Assembly (NCBI GenBank): GCA_022113835.1
Contig: JAILWY010000019.1
Coordinates: 6,844,001 to 6,908,000 of the forward strand
Direction of reading: 5' to 3'
From: Atopsyche davidsoni
Lineage: Eukaryota; Arthropoda; Insecta; Trichoptera; Hydrobiosidae
DNA length: 64,000 nucleotides
In this document: positions 44,992 through 56,459 of the stretch, piece after piece
How positions within the stretch are numbered: position 1 is the first letter of the stretch
Layout: each line of letters starts with the position of its first letter
Made by a program: the position numbers and the translations under genes
Notes under the pieces: generated by a model
What the model was told of the DNA's origin: nothing
The model's input: only the letters and a program-made list of their open reading frames with translations
Databases searched by the model: none

Positions 44992-45382
44992 GTAATACCT
45001 CGCTTTACGCGACCCCGTTATGCGCGGTTTCACTACAACGCGAATTTCAAATTTCGCGTTAAAATGCCTCGCATTACGCGAATTTCTTATTTTAAGAATG
45101 TGTATGAACATAATGTAGTCTTTGACTTAACAATTAAAAACAGCGTTGGGTGTTATGAACGTATTTTGCAAGAACGTAAAAGAACCCAAAAGACAATAGA
45201 TGTATTTTTCAGTAAAAATAACATGCAATAATGCATAAAGTGTTCTTAGAATTAAAGTGATTTATTTTTTATATTAAGTTTTGACTATGTACGTATGATT
45301 AATCGTAAACCCCGATATACGCGAATTTTACTTAACGCGATTATTTCTGGAACGTATCCCTCGCGTAAAGCGGGGTATTATA
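44992..45382 (+). mobile_element. Pogo/Tigger-like MITE, copy 1
   Basis: The ends TAATACCTCGCTTTACGCGA and TCGCGTAAAGCGGGGTATTA are inverted repeats with TA at the borders. The inner CGCGAATTTCTTATTTTAAG half is mirrored by GATATACGCGAATTTTACTT. A 94-codon open frame ends ILQERKRTQKTIDVFFSKNN, which resembles the C-terminal tail of Tigger/pogo transposases (TTLDSFF type). The element may therefore be a deletion derivative of a coding one. Confidence 0.8.
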
Positions 45383-45389
45383 AATGCGC

Positions 45390-47350
45390 ACCACAAACTG
45401 AATCGTGTCATTTAAATAATTTAATTGCCACTTTATTTTTCTATGTAGAAAGTTGATTTAATTATAGAGTATTGAAAAAACTATTAATAATATTAATCTA
45501 TTTTTTATTATTTAATTAACATCCATTTTCAGGGTAAAATAAAGTCATGAAGATGCTGAAAAATTGGATAAAATGACGACTTTTCAAAACCAAAGTTTGT
45601 TAAAGATTTTTTTTATTTTAAATTTTTTAAATAATAAATCGCACAGGGTTTAAATTAAATCTATTAATTACAATTGAAAAAAAGACTTTTAAATGTTTAG
45701 GACTCTTAGAACAGGGACATTAACACTGCACTTCAATCGGAAAAACACATATTTATCATATTAAAAGTAAATTTACAAGAAATGAAAAAATATTCTGTTC
45801 GGAAGAAGGGATGAAGAATTTTATTTTGGTTGGTGCAGTCGATTTTTCGCAAAACGGACCAGAAAATGATAAAAAAAAACTCGAATATGGGACTTAGACC
45901 CTTAATAAGCCTGATGAATGATCTTTACGCTTGCCCACCTGCCTATTGCGCCCTTGATTTTGCATAATTGTGTAGTTGATAAGGTTGGATGTCTCCAGCT
46001 CGTCGAATAAAGATCAAAAGTCATCTGTTTGGCCTGTTTAATAAAGTGGGTCCCGGTGGGATTTCTCGTATGACAAGATGTGACGATGTAGACAACTACT
46101 GGTATTTTATTCATAATTGGGACATAGAACTGCGTGCCGATGTTATGTGACCACCCAATCACCCCAATATATTTTGTATAATAAACATTGTACAAGGGAA
46201 TGAACTTTGCTCCGCCTCTCAATATCAATTAACCCTTGCTAAATGCGTTTATGCATTTATTTATCTTTGTATAAAATACAGTTCCAACGGACGAATGTCC
46301 ACTATTGTACGTTCGTTATTACATATTTTATTGTTAAGTAAACGCAAACATATTGGTCTTCAATAACATTTTTGTGCATTTATTTTCATATGTATAATTA
46401 TACTCTTAATGGACTGCGTCCATTGTTGTATGTCCGTATGTTTTTTCAGATGCAGGACTACGATTCTTTGTTATAATATATCCACATATACCAATGTATC
46501 AGACAGCTCATATGATAACTTGCCTGACCACCGACGAGACGCTGTCTGTCTGTGTAATAAACTTCATAATTAAAGTATTGAAGTGTTATTATTATTAAAC
46601 GTTGAACGAGAGTCCTTCAAGTATTGTGCATCCGCGGAGTCACATGTCAAGCTAGTGGCGTTCTGAGAGAGGCACATAACAGAACAACTCACTTTCACAG
46701 GGTTTACTGTACAGTGGGTGAGTTTATGGGCTTGAATTGATCTCGATTCAAAACTGTCTCCCACGTTTCTAAGCCGTACAGGTGTACTTATTTTCTCGGA
46801 ACATTTGTCAAACAAATTTGTTTTATTACGCCCATCGCCACTCCGTACAACCAATTGGCTTGCTACCCATCCGAGTTTATTAGCCCCTGTAAATGATTTT
46901 TAAAAAATGTAATGGTTCGTCTTCATATGTCATAAGCAGCAAAAACGTACGTCGGTATAGTTTTACAATGCCGAAAGTCTCGTTTTGTAGTAATGAAAGG
47001 GGCACATAACACCGTTGATGATATGTTGCTTGTTGATTATGGATGCAGATCAAAAGGCAGGCGAAATGTTTGCGTATTCGTTTATTTATACGAATTGGAC
47101 AAGACAGAATAATACGTGGTTACTGGGCGTCTGTCTATGGTGGGTTGCGTTATCGCTGGGTGTTGTAGGGTTGTTGTAAAACTAGAAAGTCTCTGCGGTA
47201 GGGGCGGAGCTTAACGAGTCAAATATTGTAGCGGTGTATATGCACTGACCGCTACTCGATAGTCCCGCCGTCGCTCCGTCACATCGTCGGCATCTCCGGG
47301 CCTGGAGATACGACTGGAATAATTTATTTTCGAGCGACGTCACGAGGTGG
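45390..47350. other. AT-rich stretch without supported gene
   Basis: Minus-strand open frames at 46228-45902 and 46854-46570 have no recognised domain. Confidence 0.4.
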
Positions 47351-47354
47351 ATTT

Positions 47355-47490
47355 TTTGCAGGCAGGGCCGTCCAACCCGGGGCCGGCGGGCTCGGGGCCC
47401 TCGCCGGCGTTATTTATGAGCGCGGGCCCCCGGGGCAATGGCCGCCGCCCCGGGCGCTGCGCCCCGCGCCGCTAAAAGCACTGGCTGCGG
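47355..47490. other. GC-rich island
   Basis: GGGGCCGGCGGGCTCGGGGC, then TTATTTATGAGCGCGG and CGCCCCGGGCGCTGCGCCCC, ending near TAAAAGCAC, as does the island at 22.7-23.2 kb. Confidence 0.55.
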
Positions 47491-47499
47491 TGAATATTT

Positions 47500-48285
47500 T
47501 TGCAGCCGCCGTTCTAAAATAAGTCGGCCATTTTGAATAATGTGAAATATATTTAGTGCCGACAACTTTTAAGTGTTCGTTTTCGACGGTTTGCTGTTTT
47601 GGGAAATAGGCGTGCCACTATGACGCTGCGCCACTGTACAGTGGCGCAAAACGAAAAAAAACTGTTTAATACAAATATTATAGTAAACTAGAAATGTAGC
47701 CCGTCATAAAATGACGTATTCAATTAACGATGCAATAGTGTTTGGCTGACAATTAGATGAACATTTTGAATAATCAGATATTAATTTCGAAAGCAAAGCC
47801 CTTCTAGGAAATATCACATTTCGTGTCACAAACAACAAATCACTTTCGCTGCACTGTTATTTATTAGATGCAGTCTTTATCACGTTCAATTGTGCTATTC
47901 TTTTTTAATTACGTTTGCTGTGCTTAGACGGTGTTATTTTTTTAGGAGGCATTTTAAGTTATTAATGATGTGATTAATAATTTCTAACGCAACTAAAAAA
48001 TAAAATTGGTACTTGTGTCAAGCTGTCATAAACTGGAAATTTCTTAGAAGCATCATATTTTGTTTTTTTTGTAAAAATTCTAAATTTGAAATTCTCGCTG
48101 TGAACAACAGAATCATATAATTCGTACATAAAGCATATTTGATAGTTTTATTTAATTAGTTTATGAATAAAAATATTATTCTATCGTCTTGAAATTCGGC
48201 ACATAGCTGCGGAAAAATTTACTAAACTTACGTGCAAAAAATCAGCGTTGTATCTTTTAAGATATTTTATAGAGAAATAAAAAAT
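47500..48285. other. AT-rich stretch without gene
   Basis: Nothing recognised. Confidence 0.4.
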
Positions 48286-48291
48286 GAAACA

Positions 48292-48307
48292 TACACACAC
48301 ACACACA
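48292..48307. repeat. (AC)n microsatellite
   Basis: Eight AC units. Confidence 0.9.
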
Positions 48308-48429
48308 ATGGTTATTATTATAGTAGATTGGACAGTCTCAAATGCATCATTCACAGTTTATTGCTATTGAATCTTGTTGAAAAGCTGTGCTTTTGTAGAG
48401 TGGGTCTTGTCTATTTTTTGGATTGAACG

Positions 48430-48645
48430 TCAATCAGATGCGTATTTATTACCCATTACGGGTTTATTATATTATTACTAATATGATTAGGCACATTAGT
48501 TCACACATAGAAGATGATTAAAGAAATTCTCAGAAAAATATCATCGTGGTTTGTGTGGGATTTGAACTCACATCCCCAGGCTTACATGGCCGGTGTACTG
48601 ACCCTTGTACTAACGAATCACAATTTTTAACAATCATACTATAAA
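48430..48645 (-). repeat. tRNA-derived SINE family S, fullest copy
   Basis: Read on the minus strand: GTGATTCGTTAGTACAAGGG (A-box side), ACACCGGCCATGTAAGCC, GAGTTCAAATCCCACACAAA (B box), body GATGATATTTTTCTGAGAAT and CATCTTCTATGTGTGAACTA, then tail AACCCGTAATGGGTAATAAA. This is pol III-promoter order, as in tRNA-derived SINEs. Confidence 0.75.
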
Positions 48646-49019
48646 TATGAAATCATATTCTACAAATGAAATAAGTAGAGATGTCACAATTTTTTAAGAT
48701 CTAACCCTTCGAACTCCCGACTTTTTTTTTTGTTTGTTTATTTTTTAATTTAACAATGTGAATACGTCCGAATGGCAGTAATTACTTCGCAAAACTAACA
48801 AAAAGGGTTTATACCTGCTCTAATACGCACCTAGACTTCTTATAGGGTAAACAATAAAAGGTGCACCATGGCGACCCATAGTCGCCAACGGAGTTACAAA
48901 GGAATTTACCATGTCGACACATTGTCGCCAACGCAGTGGAAAGGGTTAAGTAAGTTTTTTAACATCTATACATCAAATGAACAGTCACTTTATTATTTTA
49001 TTATTAAATCGTTATGAAA

Positions 49020-49205
49020 TTATGTGGCCTGCTGCAGGAGTATCAGATCTAATTGCCAAAGCTTTATAAGGAAAGGACCCGGGTACCCATTACACTATAT
49101 TCCCGTTAGAAAACCATGAACACTGCCTCAGTATGAGTATATGCTCAGTGAAACGGTCGCCAACCTCCTCTGAGGTTAGGAACTTGATGGTGAAGAAGAA
49201 GAGGA
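49020..49205 (+). repeat. Family A tail repeat copy
   Basis: GAGTATCAGATCTAATTGCC, then AACCATGAACACTGCCTCAG, TATGCTCAGTGAAACGGTCG and CCAACCTCCTCTGAGG. Confidence 0.7.
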
Positions 49206-49559
49206 ATTCAGAATTATTACTGCCACTTCGACTAAATACTCATTTTTAGAAAGGCCGTATAAGGACTTCGCGGGCGATGAGCAGTCACTTTCTTGCGGTG
49301 CCATGAGTTTTGAAGCAGCTGTATCTTAATACGCACGCCGCATTAATAATGCAGTGCGATTTGCAGCGCCGGCAGGTGGAGAGGCGATCTCCAGCCAGAT
49401 AAGTTGGCAATACGAGCTCCGCCATCCGATCGTCCTTTCGCCGCCGGCGAAAACCCCACTGGACCCTGAAGTGACGTCACGCTTTCGTCTATGGTACGCC
49501 ATGGTATCTGTTGTATTCGAGCAATATATTATTGTAATAAATAGCAGTCGTCCGTTTCC

Positions 49560-50215
49560 ATATGTGAGACACGTTGGGCTGATGACACTGCCCTCCTAGC
49601 AGACAGTACTGACGACCTACAAATCCCAGTCGACAAAGTCAACGATGCTAGTAAAAAAAATAAAATAATAATGGTTGTCAGAAGAGAATCGATTTAGGTA
49701 TTAAGGGAGCGGGTTGAATGAGAACTGGGATCCTGGCCAGGAATTAAAGTGAGTATTGAGACAGCACGCAGTACGTTTAATAATTCGAGGAAAGAGATAT
49801 AACACTGAAATCTCGCTGGAGGTTCACCAAATGTTATGCCGTCTTTATGGAGTCCAAGCTTGAACACTCAATACAGTTACTATGCGAAGAATTAAAGAAT
49901 CCTTAAGATACCATGGTTAGACCGCAAAGAAAGGAAACAACAAATACAAGCCGTAACACGGACATAAAAAAACGAAAACAATGGTTGCGATCGATTTGCA
50001 ATCAGCCGATGGTTACGGTATCTTTTATGGTTTTTCTAAAGAACACTGTGTGTAACCTTGAAATCTCGCTGGAGATTCCACTAAATAACATACGCTATGC
50101 TGATGATACTTGGACACTCAAGACAGGTACTACGCGAAGAATTGTCGAAGAAGGAAGTTCACATAAAAATATCTTATTTAAATATGACCGTGTCCCGTTA
50201 TTGTGTATATGAAAA
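49560..50215 (+). pseudogene. Non-LTR reverse transcriptase relics (two ADD motifs)
   Basis: WADDTALLADSTDDLQIPVD and KVNDASKKN (49572-49660) is the RT active-site block (family YADDTALLADS). A second block, YADDTWTLKTGTTRRIVEE, lies at 50094-50152 and fuses the ADD motif to the downstream WTL block, so intervening sequence is deleted. Frames are broken throughout. Confidence 0.72.
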
Positions 50216-50239
50216 GCGTATTTTTTTCCTACGCGCGCT

Positions 50240-50300
50240 CTCCGCTGCCAGCAATGTGGCCCTCTGGCGAAATTCCGACTGCAGCGGCGGGCTTCGACGA
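50240..50300 (+). repeat. Single unit of the 28-29 kb GC-rich repeat
   Basis: CTCCGCTGCCAGCAATGTGG, then CCCTCTGGCGAAATTCCGAC and TGCAGC match the unit at 28213. Confidence 0.6.
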
Positions 50301-50372
50301 GCCGTGATTTACGAAAGGCTTAATTTGATTTATCTCGGCGGCGGACGGATCGCGCGACTCGCCGTCCCACAT

Positions 50373-50536
50373 GCCGGGACAGGGCCGGGACAGGGCCGGG
50401 ACAGGGCCGGGGCAGGGCCGGAACAGGGCCGGGGCAGGGCCGGGACAGGGCCGGGACAGGGACGGGGCAGGGCCGGGACAGGGACGGGGCAGGGGCGGGA
50501 CAGGGCCGGGACAGGGCCGGGACAGGGCCGGGACAG
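50373..50536 (+). repeat. 12-bp GCCGGGACAGGG minisatellite, about 13.5 copies
   Basis: Near-perfect 12-mers with a few GGGGCAGG, GAACAGG and GGACGGGG variants. The plus strand has regularly spaced G triplets. All six frames stay open because the unit is a multiple of three. Confidence 0.93.
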
Positions 50537-50734
50537 TTATCAGCCCCCGGCCGCTGTGGGAAGACGGAGCCGAGGCAGATAGCACACTTTACAAACACCA
50601 CAGACAAAACAACACATTCGCCGTAATTTTTATCCACACAGTACACCCACGTCTGATAGTAATTTTTAACGATTTTCAATTATAAAATATGCAGCTGCGA
50701 AATTAACTGCGAGGTCGCGTATAACAATTTTAAT

Positions 50735-52865
50735 ATTAACTGCCAAAATTGCTTTGCTTTGCTATCGTCGGGAATCAAAAATCCGCTTGAGCGGATTTCG
50801 GTTGTACCGAACTGTGAATAATAAGTACATTTGACAATTGATAAACTTAATGTGTTTATATATATGCGGTGAAAGCTTGCAATGCATATCATAGCGAATA
50901 TTATAATGTTTGATGATTTTTTGCAAGCGTTGTTTGTATGTTATGATAAAGATGTAAACATTATAAAATATGCAGCTGCGAAATTTTCTGCGAGGTTCAA
51001 TGAATTTCATGACAAATTTATATTGTTTTCAGGTATATGTGTATTTTCAGGCACGATGTAAGATTGAGTAGAATATAAATGAATGCTAGTTTTACGCATT
51101 TACGGTTCATTCAGTACTGACTATAGTATATTTTAAATAAAATGAATCAAGTATTTAGGAGATAACTTGTATTTCATATATATTACTCATCAATTTCTTC
51201 AGTATCAGAGAGGGAGACATTTAAGCTCGGATAAACTAAAATGAGTTGAAATTTATTATTTTTAGAGGTCCGCCTTATTGTGTACAGCAAATTTACGGAA
51301 GCCTTCAACACAAAGAGTATTATTAGAAGGTTTATTGTAATCTATTTGCTGCACCTATCAAGTGAGCGTGCTAGCCACTGCTGTATGTGCTCCCTATTCT
51401 GTTGCTTGTATATGGCTGTCATTCTGTAGCCTGAGCCTGTGTAAAGGATCGGTGATGGAGTATAAATTATTGTGGAGGGATGTGCTCTGTAAGGGAGTAA
51501 CAAATCTAAACGCCAGAGCTTTGTAAGGAAAAGATTATATAACAATGCGGTGTAGAATATATAGGGCTCAGTGAAATAGGCACTTGGTGAAAGATACATT
51601 TGACACTTGAATCCAACCAATGCAATGAATTTAAAGAATCAGGCGTAAGCCCAATTACGCCAGTTTGGAATTCATCTGTCGGGGTGGAAATCTAACCGGG
51701 AACCTCTCGATTAATATGAATAAAGCATTTCAAAAAATTTAAACAACCCGTGGCACAAAAGGCTCTACATGCAGACTTACAAGTTAACAGCGTCGTGAAG
51801 TTTAGAGGAAATATCACAATAATCGCAGAGTGTACTTAAAATTATGTTGAAACGCCAAAGGAACCTGGACGCTTCATGTATAGTCTTCCAAGCTTGAAAG
51901 TATAGCGGTTTTCATGAAATTGTGTGACCAAGAGCTCTGTGCCAAGTTATTGTTGGGAGCTATTACCGAGGCCCAGTACCGAGACAGAGACATCGGGGAA
52001 TCTCAAGAATAAACTTTTAGCTTGATTATTTGAATACAGCAGCATCTGCAGCTGCTTCTTCCGGTTGGACAGCCGCTGGTGAGCACGAGTGTCACTCTCG
52101 GTGAGCTCAGGAGCCGCGCCTGATGCCAATCGCTACCGGAAGATATAGCCACGCGTGCAGAGAGCCTCCAGGGCCGCACTTGCAGGGCTCGCAGCCTTAT
52201 CTAGGCAAGTTCTAGTGATGGGAATCATCGGTTCAAGTCGATAATCGATTTAGAATACTTCGTCTCATAGTCGAGCAAAGTAGATCATAACATGCAATAT
52301 ACACATCGCGGGTCGGCTCTAAACTAGTAATGGGAATCATTGTTTCGTTATTGGGTACAATATAGCATTATATGTAATACGAGCAAGGTATGCGATGAAT
52401 GAATTTATAATCGGCTTGGAATACTTCATACAGTGCAATCGAGTATATTTTATGTTTTTTTTATGTCTACCCGTGATACAGTTTTTTTTAATACGTATGC
52501 CTCTAGTCTTATAGAGTACTGTGAGACTAAGCAAACAAATAGAAAAATAATTAATTCTTCCACGCCTCTCGAATTTATGCGATTGTGTAGTGCAATATTG
52601 TTACAGCCTGTATGACGAGTTTACAAATTAAAAATATCACACCGGATCGACGTACGGTAAATTCAAAGTATGACATTGTATTTATATATTTACCTGGAAT
52701 ATATATAATCCGGGTTATGCTATGACAAAGGCGAATTCCTCAGCTAGGAGCGGCGGAATTATACACCAGATAATTTCTAATGAAAAAATAAAGACACGAC
52801 CGCTAATTTATCTACAACCGCGATCGGCGAGTCTACGAATTAGTAATGCAACGCAATTGCCAGTG
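50735..52865 (-). repeat. Large inverted repeat, right copy (about 2.1 kb)
   Basis: Reverse complement of 2682-4650, including the hairpin AAAATCCGC-TTGA-GCGGATTT (50777-50798), a family A segment (51400-51595) and the word GTGAGCACGAGTGTCACTCT. It carries about 80 bp (52740-52830) and some small segments missing from the left copy. No terminal inverted repeats or target duplication identified. Confidence 0.85.
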
Positions 52866-52869
52866 AGTA

Positions 52870-55800
52870 AGACTTGCAATCTGTTTTGTCTCGTGATTGT
52901 GAATAAATGCTATTTCAACTGATTGAAAGACTCAAATAGTGCGATATTTGAATTTATTTAGAAAATAGTCCATGAATATGCTCCCAGCTTAGGGACCGAA
53001 ACGTTGGAGTGCTGAAAACTTTAAGCAGCTTAACATCCAAGAAAACAAACAACTCATAACAACTGCTACCAAAACTTATAAATATGCGATTTTGAACCTC
53101 AAATGCTTATATAAAGTTTAATTATTCAATCGTATATTTACAAAAACACGTTTTAATTTAAACAACGCGTATTTTAATTTAATTTATTTGTATGGTTATA
53201 TCTGTATATGTGGAAACTCCCTAAATATCTGAAAATATTATGGTCCACTTCAATCGAACCTTGTTTCATTAATAAAGCCACTACTTTGCACTGTAAGTCT
53301 TAACGTAGTGAAAAAAAAAACAACCAAACAGTGTGCCCTCAAAACTGAAGGGCTGTTATTTGTAAATACCTGCAGGCAACGGCATCATTATATCCTTTTA
53401 ACAATTTGCATAATTCATTTTTCGAAATGAATGCATAAATTTATTTAATTAAGAAATTACTATCACTCGCAAAATTTTAGAGTTAAGAAGAGACACAGAG
53501 GATGAGTTCATTAGATCCTTCTGCAAGTTTGCAGGAAGCATGGTGTTTGCAGGACAAATCAACCACTTCTGTGTGATATAACGGTCCAATCAATTTTGAG
53601 TCGCACTGTGTATGTAGATCATCAAATAGCTCGTTACGTATGTGACCTACTAGGAGACAGGCTCCTAAAACACCATGTATCTATGGTGATTGAAAAACGT
53701 ATGGGGTAACGTGATTCGTGGATTGAATCTTTTATTCAATTGCAGGGCCATTTTCAAATCCCTAGTATTAAAACGGGCACTTTGGTATTTCAAAGAAGAA
53801 ACGCGGCTTAACACCTAAGAACCAAGCATTTATAACAACAACGATTGCCAAAATCTACAGGAACTTTTTACATCTAATACATTAACTATTATTGTTATTT
53901 TTGTACGTGTTCGTCGATTCTTTAAATATTGATTATTTTTGATTATTTAAAAAACTTTTTTTTATTTTTATATATGTTCATTCACAATGTTTTGCGTTTT
54001 GATATTAAATAAATTAAATATAGACTGATTAAAACAATTTTGTATCTTTCCCAGCCAATCAAGTTAAAACAAGTCTATCGGAAATTAACACGCCGCTCGT
54101 GATACAGCGTGGGCCGCAAACGCACGAGTCAAGCAATGCACTAACTAAAGCCATCCAGGTATGCCCAACTGAGGCCCGCGAGCCGCGAACTTTCTTAATA
54201 ATAAAAAATGATGACAAACAAGAGTTTTCGTAGAGCAAAAACAAAAAAAAAATTGTTAATATATCTACAAAATTGTTAAAAAAAAAACACTACATAAATC
54301 AACAAACCTAAAAAAGTAATCATACACACACATTGTATTTTTTTTTAGATTGAAATCTATTTTTATAATAGCATTTAAAATATTAAGTATGCATTTGATA
54401 TATTTTTATGGCAAACAAATAAAGTAATTTTATTTTCATTGTTAAATAAAAAATAATAATATCACGTTTGAGCATTTTTATGTTATCCAATGAAGCCGAT
54501 TAAGTAATATTAAATATTATTCTTAAAAAATATATATCTCTGCCTTGTTAATTTGTTGAAACAGGTATACGTAAGGCATGATGGTTTATAAACGTAATAG
54601 TCTTGTCATTACCAGTTTTTTTTTTATTTAATAGATCTATACGTATTGCAATTATGAAATAAAATGCACACTATTCCACCACAGCCTCGGTTTAAGTAAA
54701 CCTGGCCTAAAATATATATATTTATATACCTTTAGTTTATACCAACAAACGAAAACAGCGAAATAATTTCATGTTTACAGATGGAGGCTGTTTTTTTTTT
54801 CAATGTGTTAGCTTTGAATATTTTTGTACCAGACTATTTATGGAAGAAAAAACTGCGTCTGGGTTATAAAAAGATGTTACAAGGTTATAATTTATTTTCA
54901 TAAAATATTTTTCTAACTTGAGTACATTTATTCTTAGTATTATTGGGGTTTTGATATATTTAATTGTTTTTGTTTATTTTATAAATATTAAATACCTTGC
55001 CCTTGGTGTTTAAACAACCAATGTATGTATCCCCAAAAACATTAGAAAAAAGTATTAAACTAGGAGATCGTGCTTTCGTTTGAATTTATTGATTCACGGA
55101 CGCAACAGGCGTTGAGGCGTAGGCTCTAACCCCACCGGTGTCACAATAACATATACATTCTCGTAGTTTCATGTGTGAATCGATAACCTAAATATTGTAC
55201 GCAGAGGCGTGTTAATTACTACTGACGGGCACGCAGTCCTCCCGAGTCGAACTCTATCGGAAGTCAATCTCGAAACGTTTAATGCAAGAACAGGATTGGG
55301 CCGCACGAGCAGGGACTCCCAATTAAGTACCAGCCGCGGAGGTAACTGGTTCCCCCGGCCCCCACGGCCTTCCCGCATAAAAGCCAATAATATTAAATCA
55401 TCGACACTAATTTCAGAACTTTCAGAAGAAGCGCAGAAAGCTCAAAATGGCGACTGCAAAATGTATCGCCAACAACATCGATTCGTTCTTGGCTATTATG
55501 TCGCGTTTTTCCTTGAGCATACTATACAGGTTCTGGTACTGGAGTTATTTTCAAGGACTTGATCGGAATCCCCGGAGATGACCACTGTGCCAGGACCGTT
55601 TTGATCCCGTTACTGAGGTCATCTTCGAGGCTCGATTCAAATCCTAGAAGATAGCCCCAGTATCAGAAAAATGTGTCGAAATCCTCATGAAAAATAGTAC
55701 ATAATACTGGAGAACGCACCAAAACTGACAAAAACGTTTTTATTTTATATATAAGAGCTTTACTTACACGAAGTATTGTATCAGAGATATTACATTCATG

Positions 55801-56310
55801 GGCGTTATGCCGCGTTTTTCTTCGAGTGATTCTAATACTCTAATAAGCTCAAGAAAAATTGCATCACGAACTCAACGACGCATCATTTCTAGTACTGGAA
55901 TTATTCAAACTTTGTTATTTGTTTGCTATAAATTAATTATTAAAACAACGACATTCAGGCCGTTGATATGAAATATTAATTGTACTTGTTATTTCAATGT
56001 TATTCAACACAAAGACTGTGCGAGACTTAAAAAAACTATTTTAACGATGAATCCTGAAAACCGCGTTGCCCTCCGGGAGTTGAAACGGAAACACAATGTA
56101 ACCAGCTCTCACCTGAAAGAACACGAAAGCGCCCCTCATTAAACAGCGTTGACATGAATCGGAGGGTGGGGGTGGTTTTCCAGCAACTGGGGTAGTTTTC
56201 CAGCTCCATGAAACGTATGGCAAAGTAAACTTATCAACGAGCTGTACTAGATATGAATGCGATCGAGTCCCTGCGACGACTGCTTGAAAAGCTTCCAGAT
56301 ATCAGTGTTT
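52870..56310. other. AT-rich stretch without supported gene
   Basis: GGGACCGAAACGTTGGAG at 52993 is a Penelope-end-like core. Open frames on both strands at 55169-55562 show no known domain. The remainder is featureless. Confidence 0.4.
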
Positions 56311-56318
56311 TAAGCTTA

Positions 56319-56458
56319 AGCTACCTGCACACGCTGCGACACAACCAACAACCGAACCGTGAATTGTCGGGTGGTTTTTTATAACCCTGGCGAAAAAAAC
56401 AACGCAAAAACAACGTTTTGGATATCGGCGTTGTGTTTTGCAGCGTGTATAGGCAGCT
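56319..56458. mobile_element. 140-bp MITE with 26-bp imperfect terminal inverted repeats
   Basis: AGCTACCTGCACACGCTGCG with ACACAAC at the left; the right end reversed reads AGCTGCCTATACACGCTGCA with AACACAAC. No clear target duplication. Confidence 0.65.
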
Positions 56459-56459
56459 T

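Noticed and set aside
50097..50685. Long Gly/Arg or Pro/Cys open frames on both strands
   Set aside because: Produced by the 12-bp minisatellite; every frame of a 12-mer without stops is open.
55169..55562. Open frames on both strands as a possible exon
   Set aside because: No splice-site pair with consistent phase and no recognisable domain on either strand.
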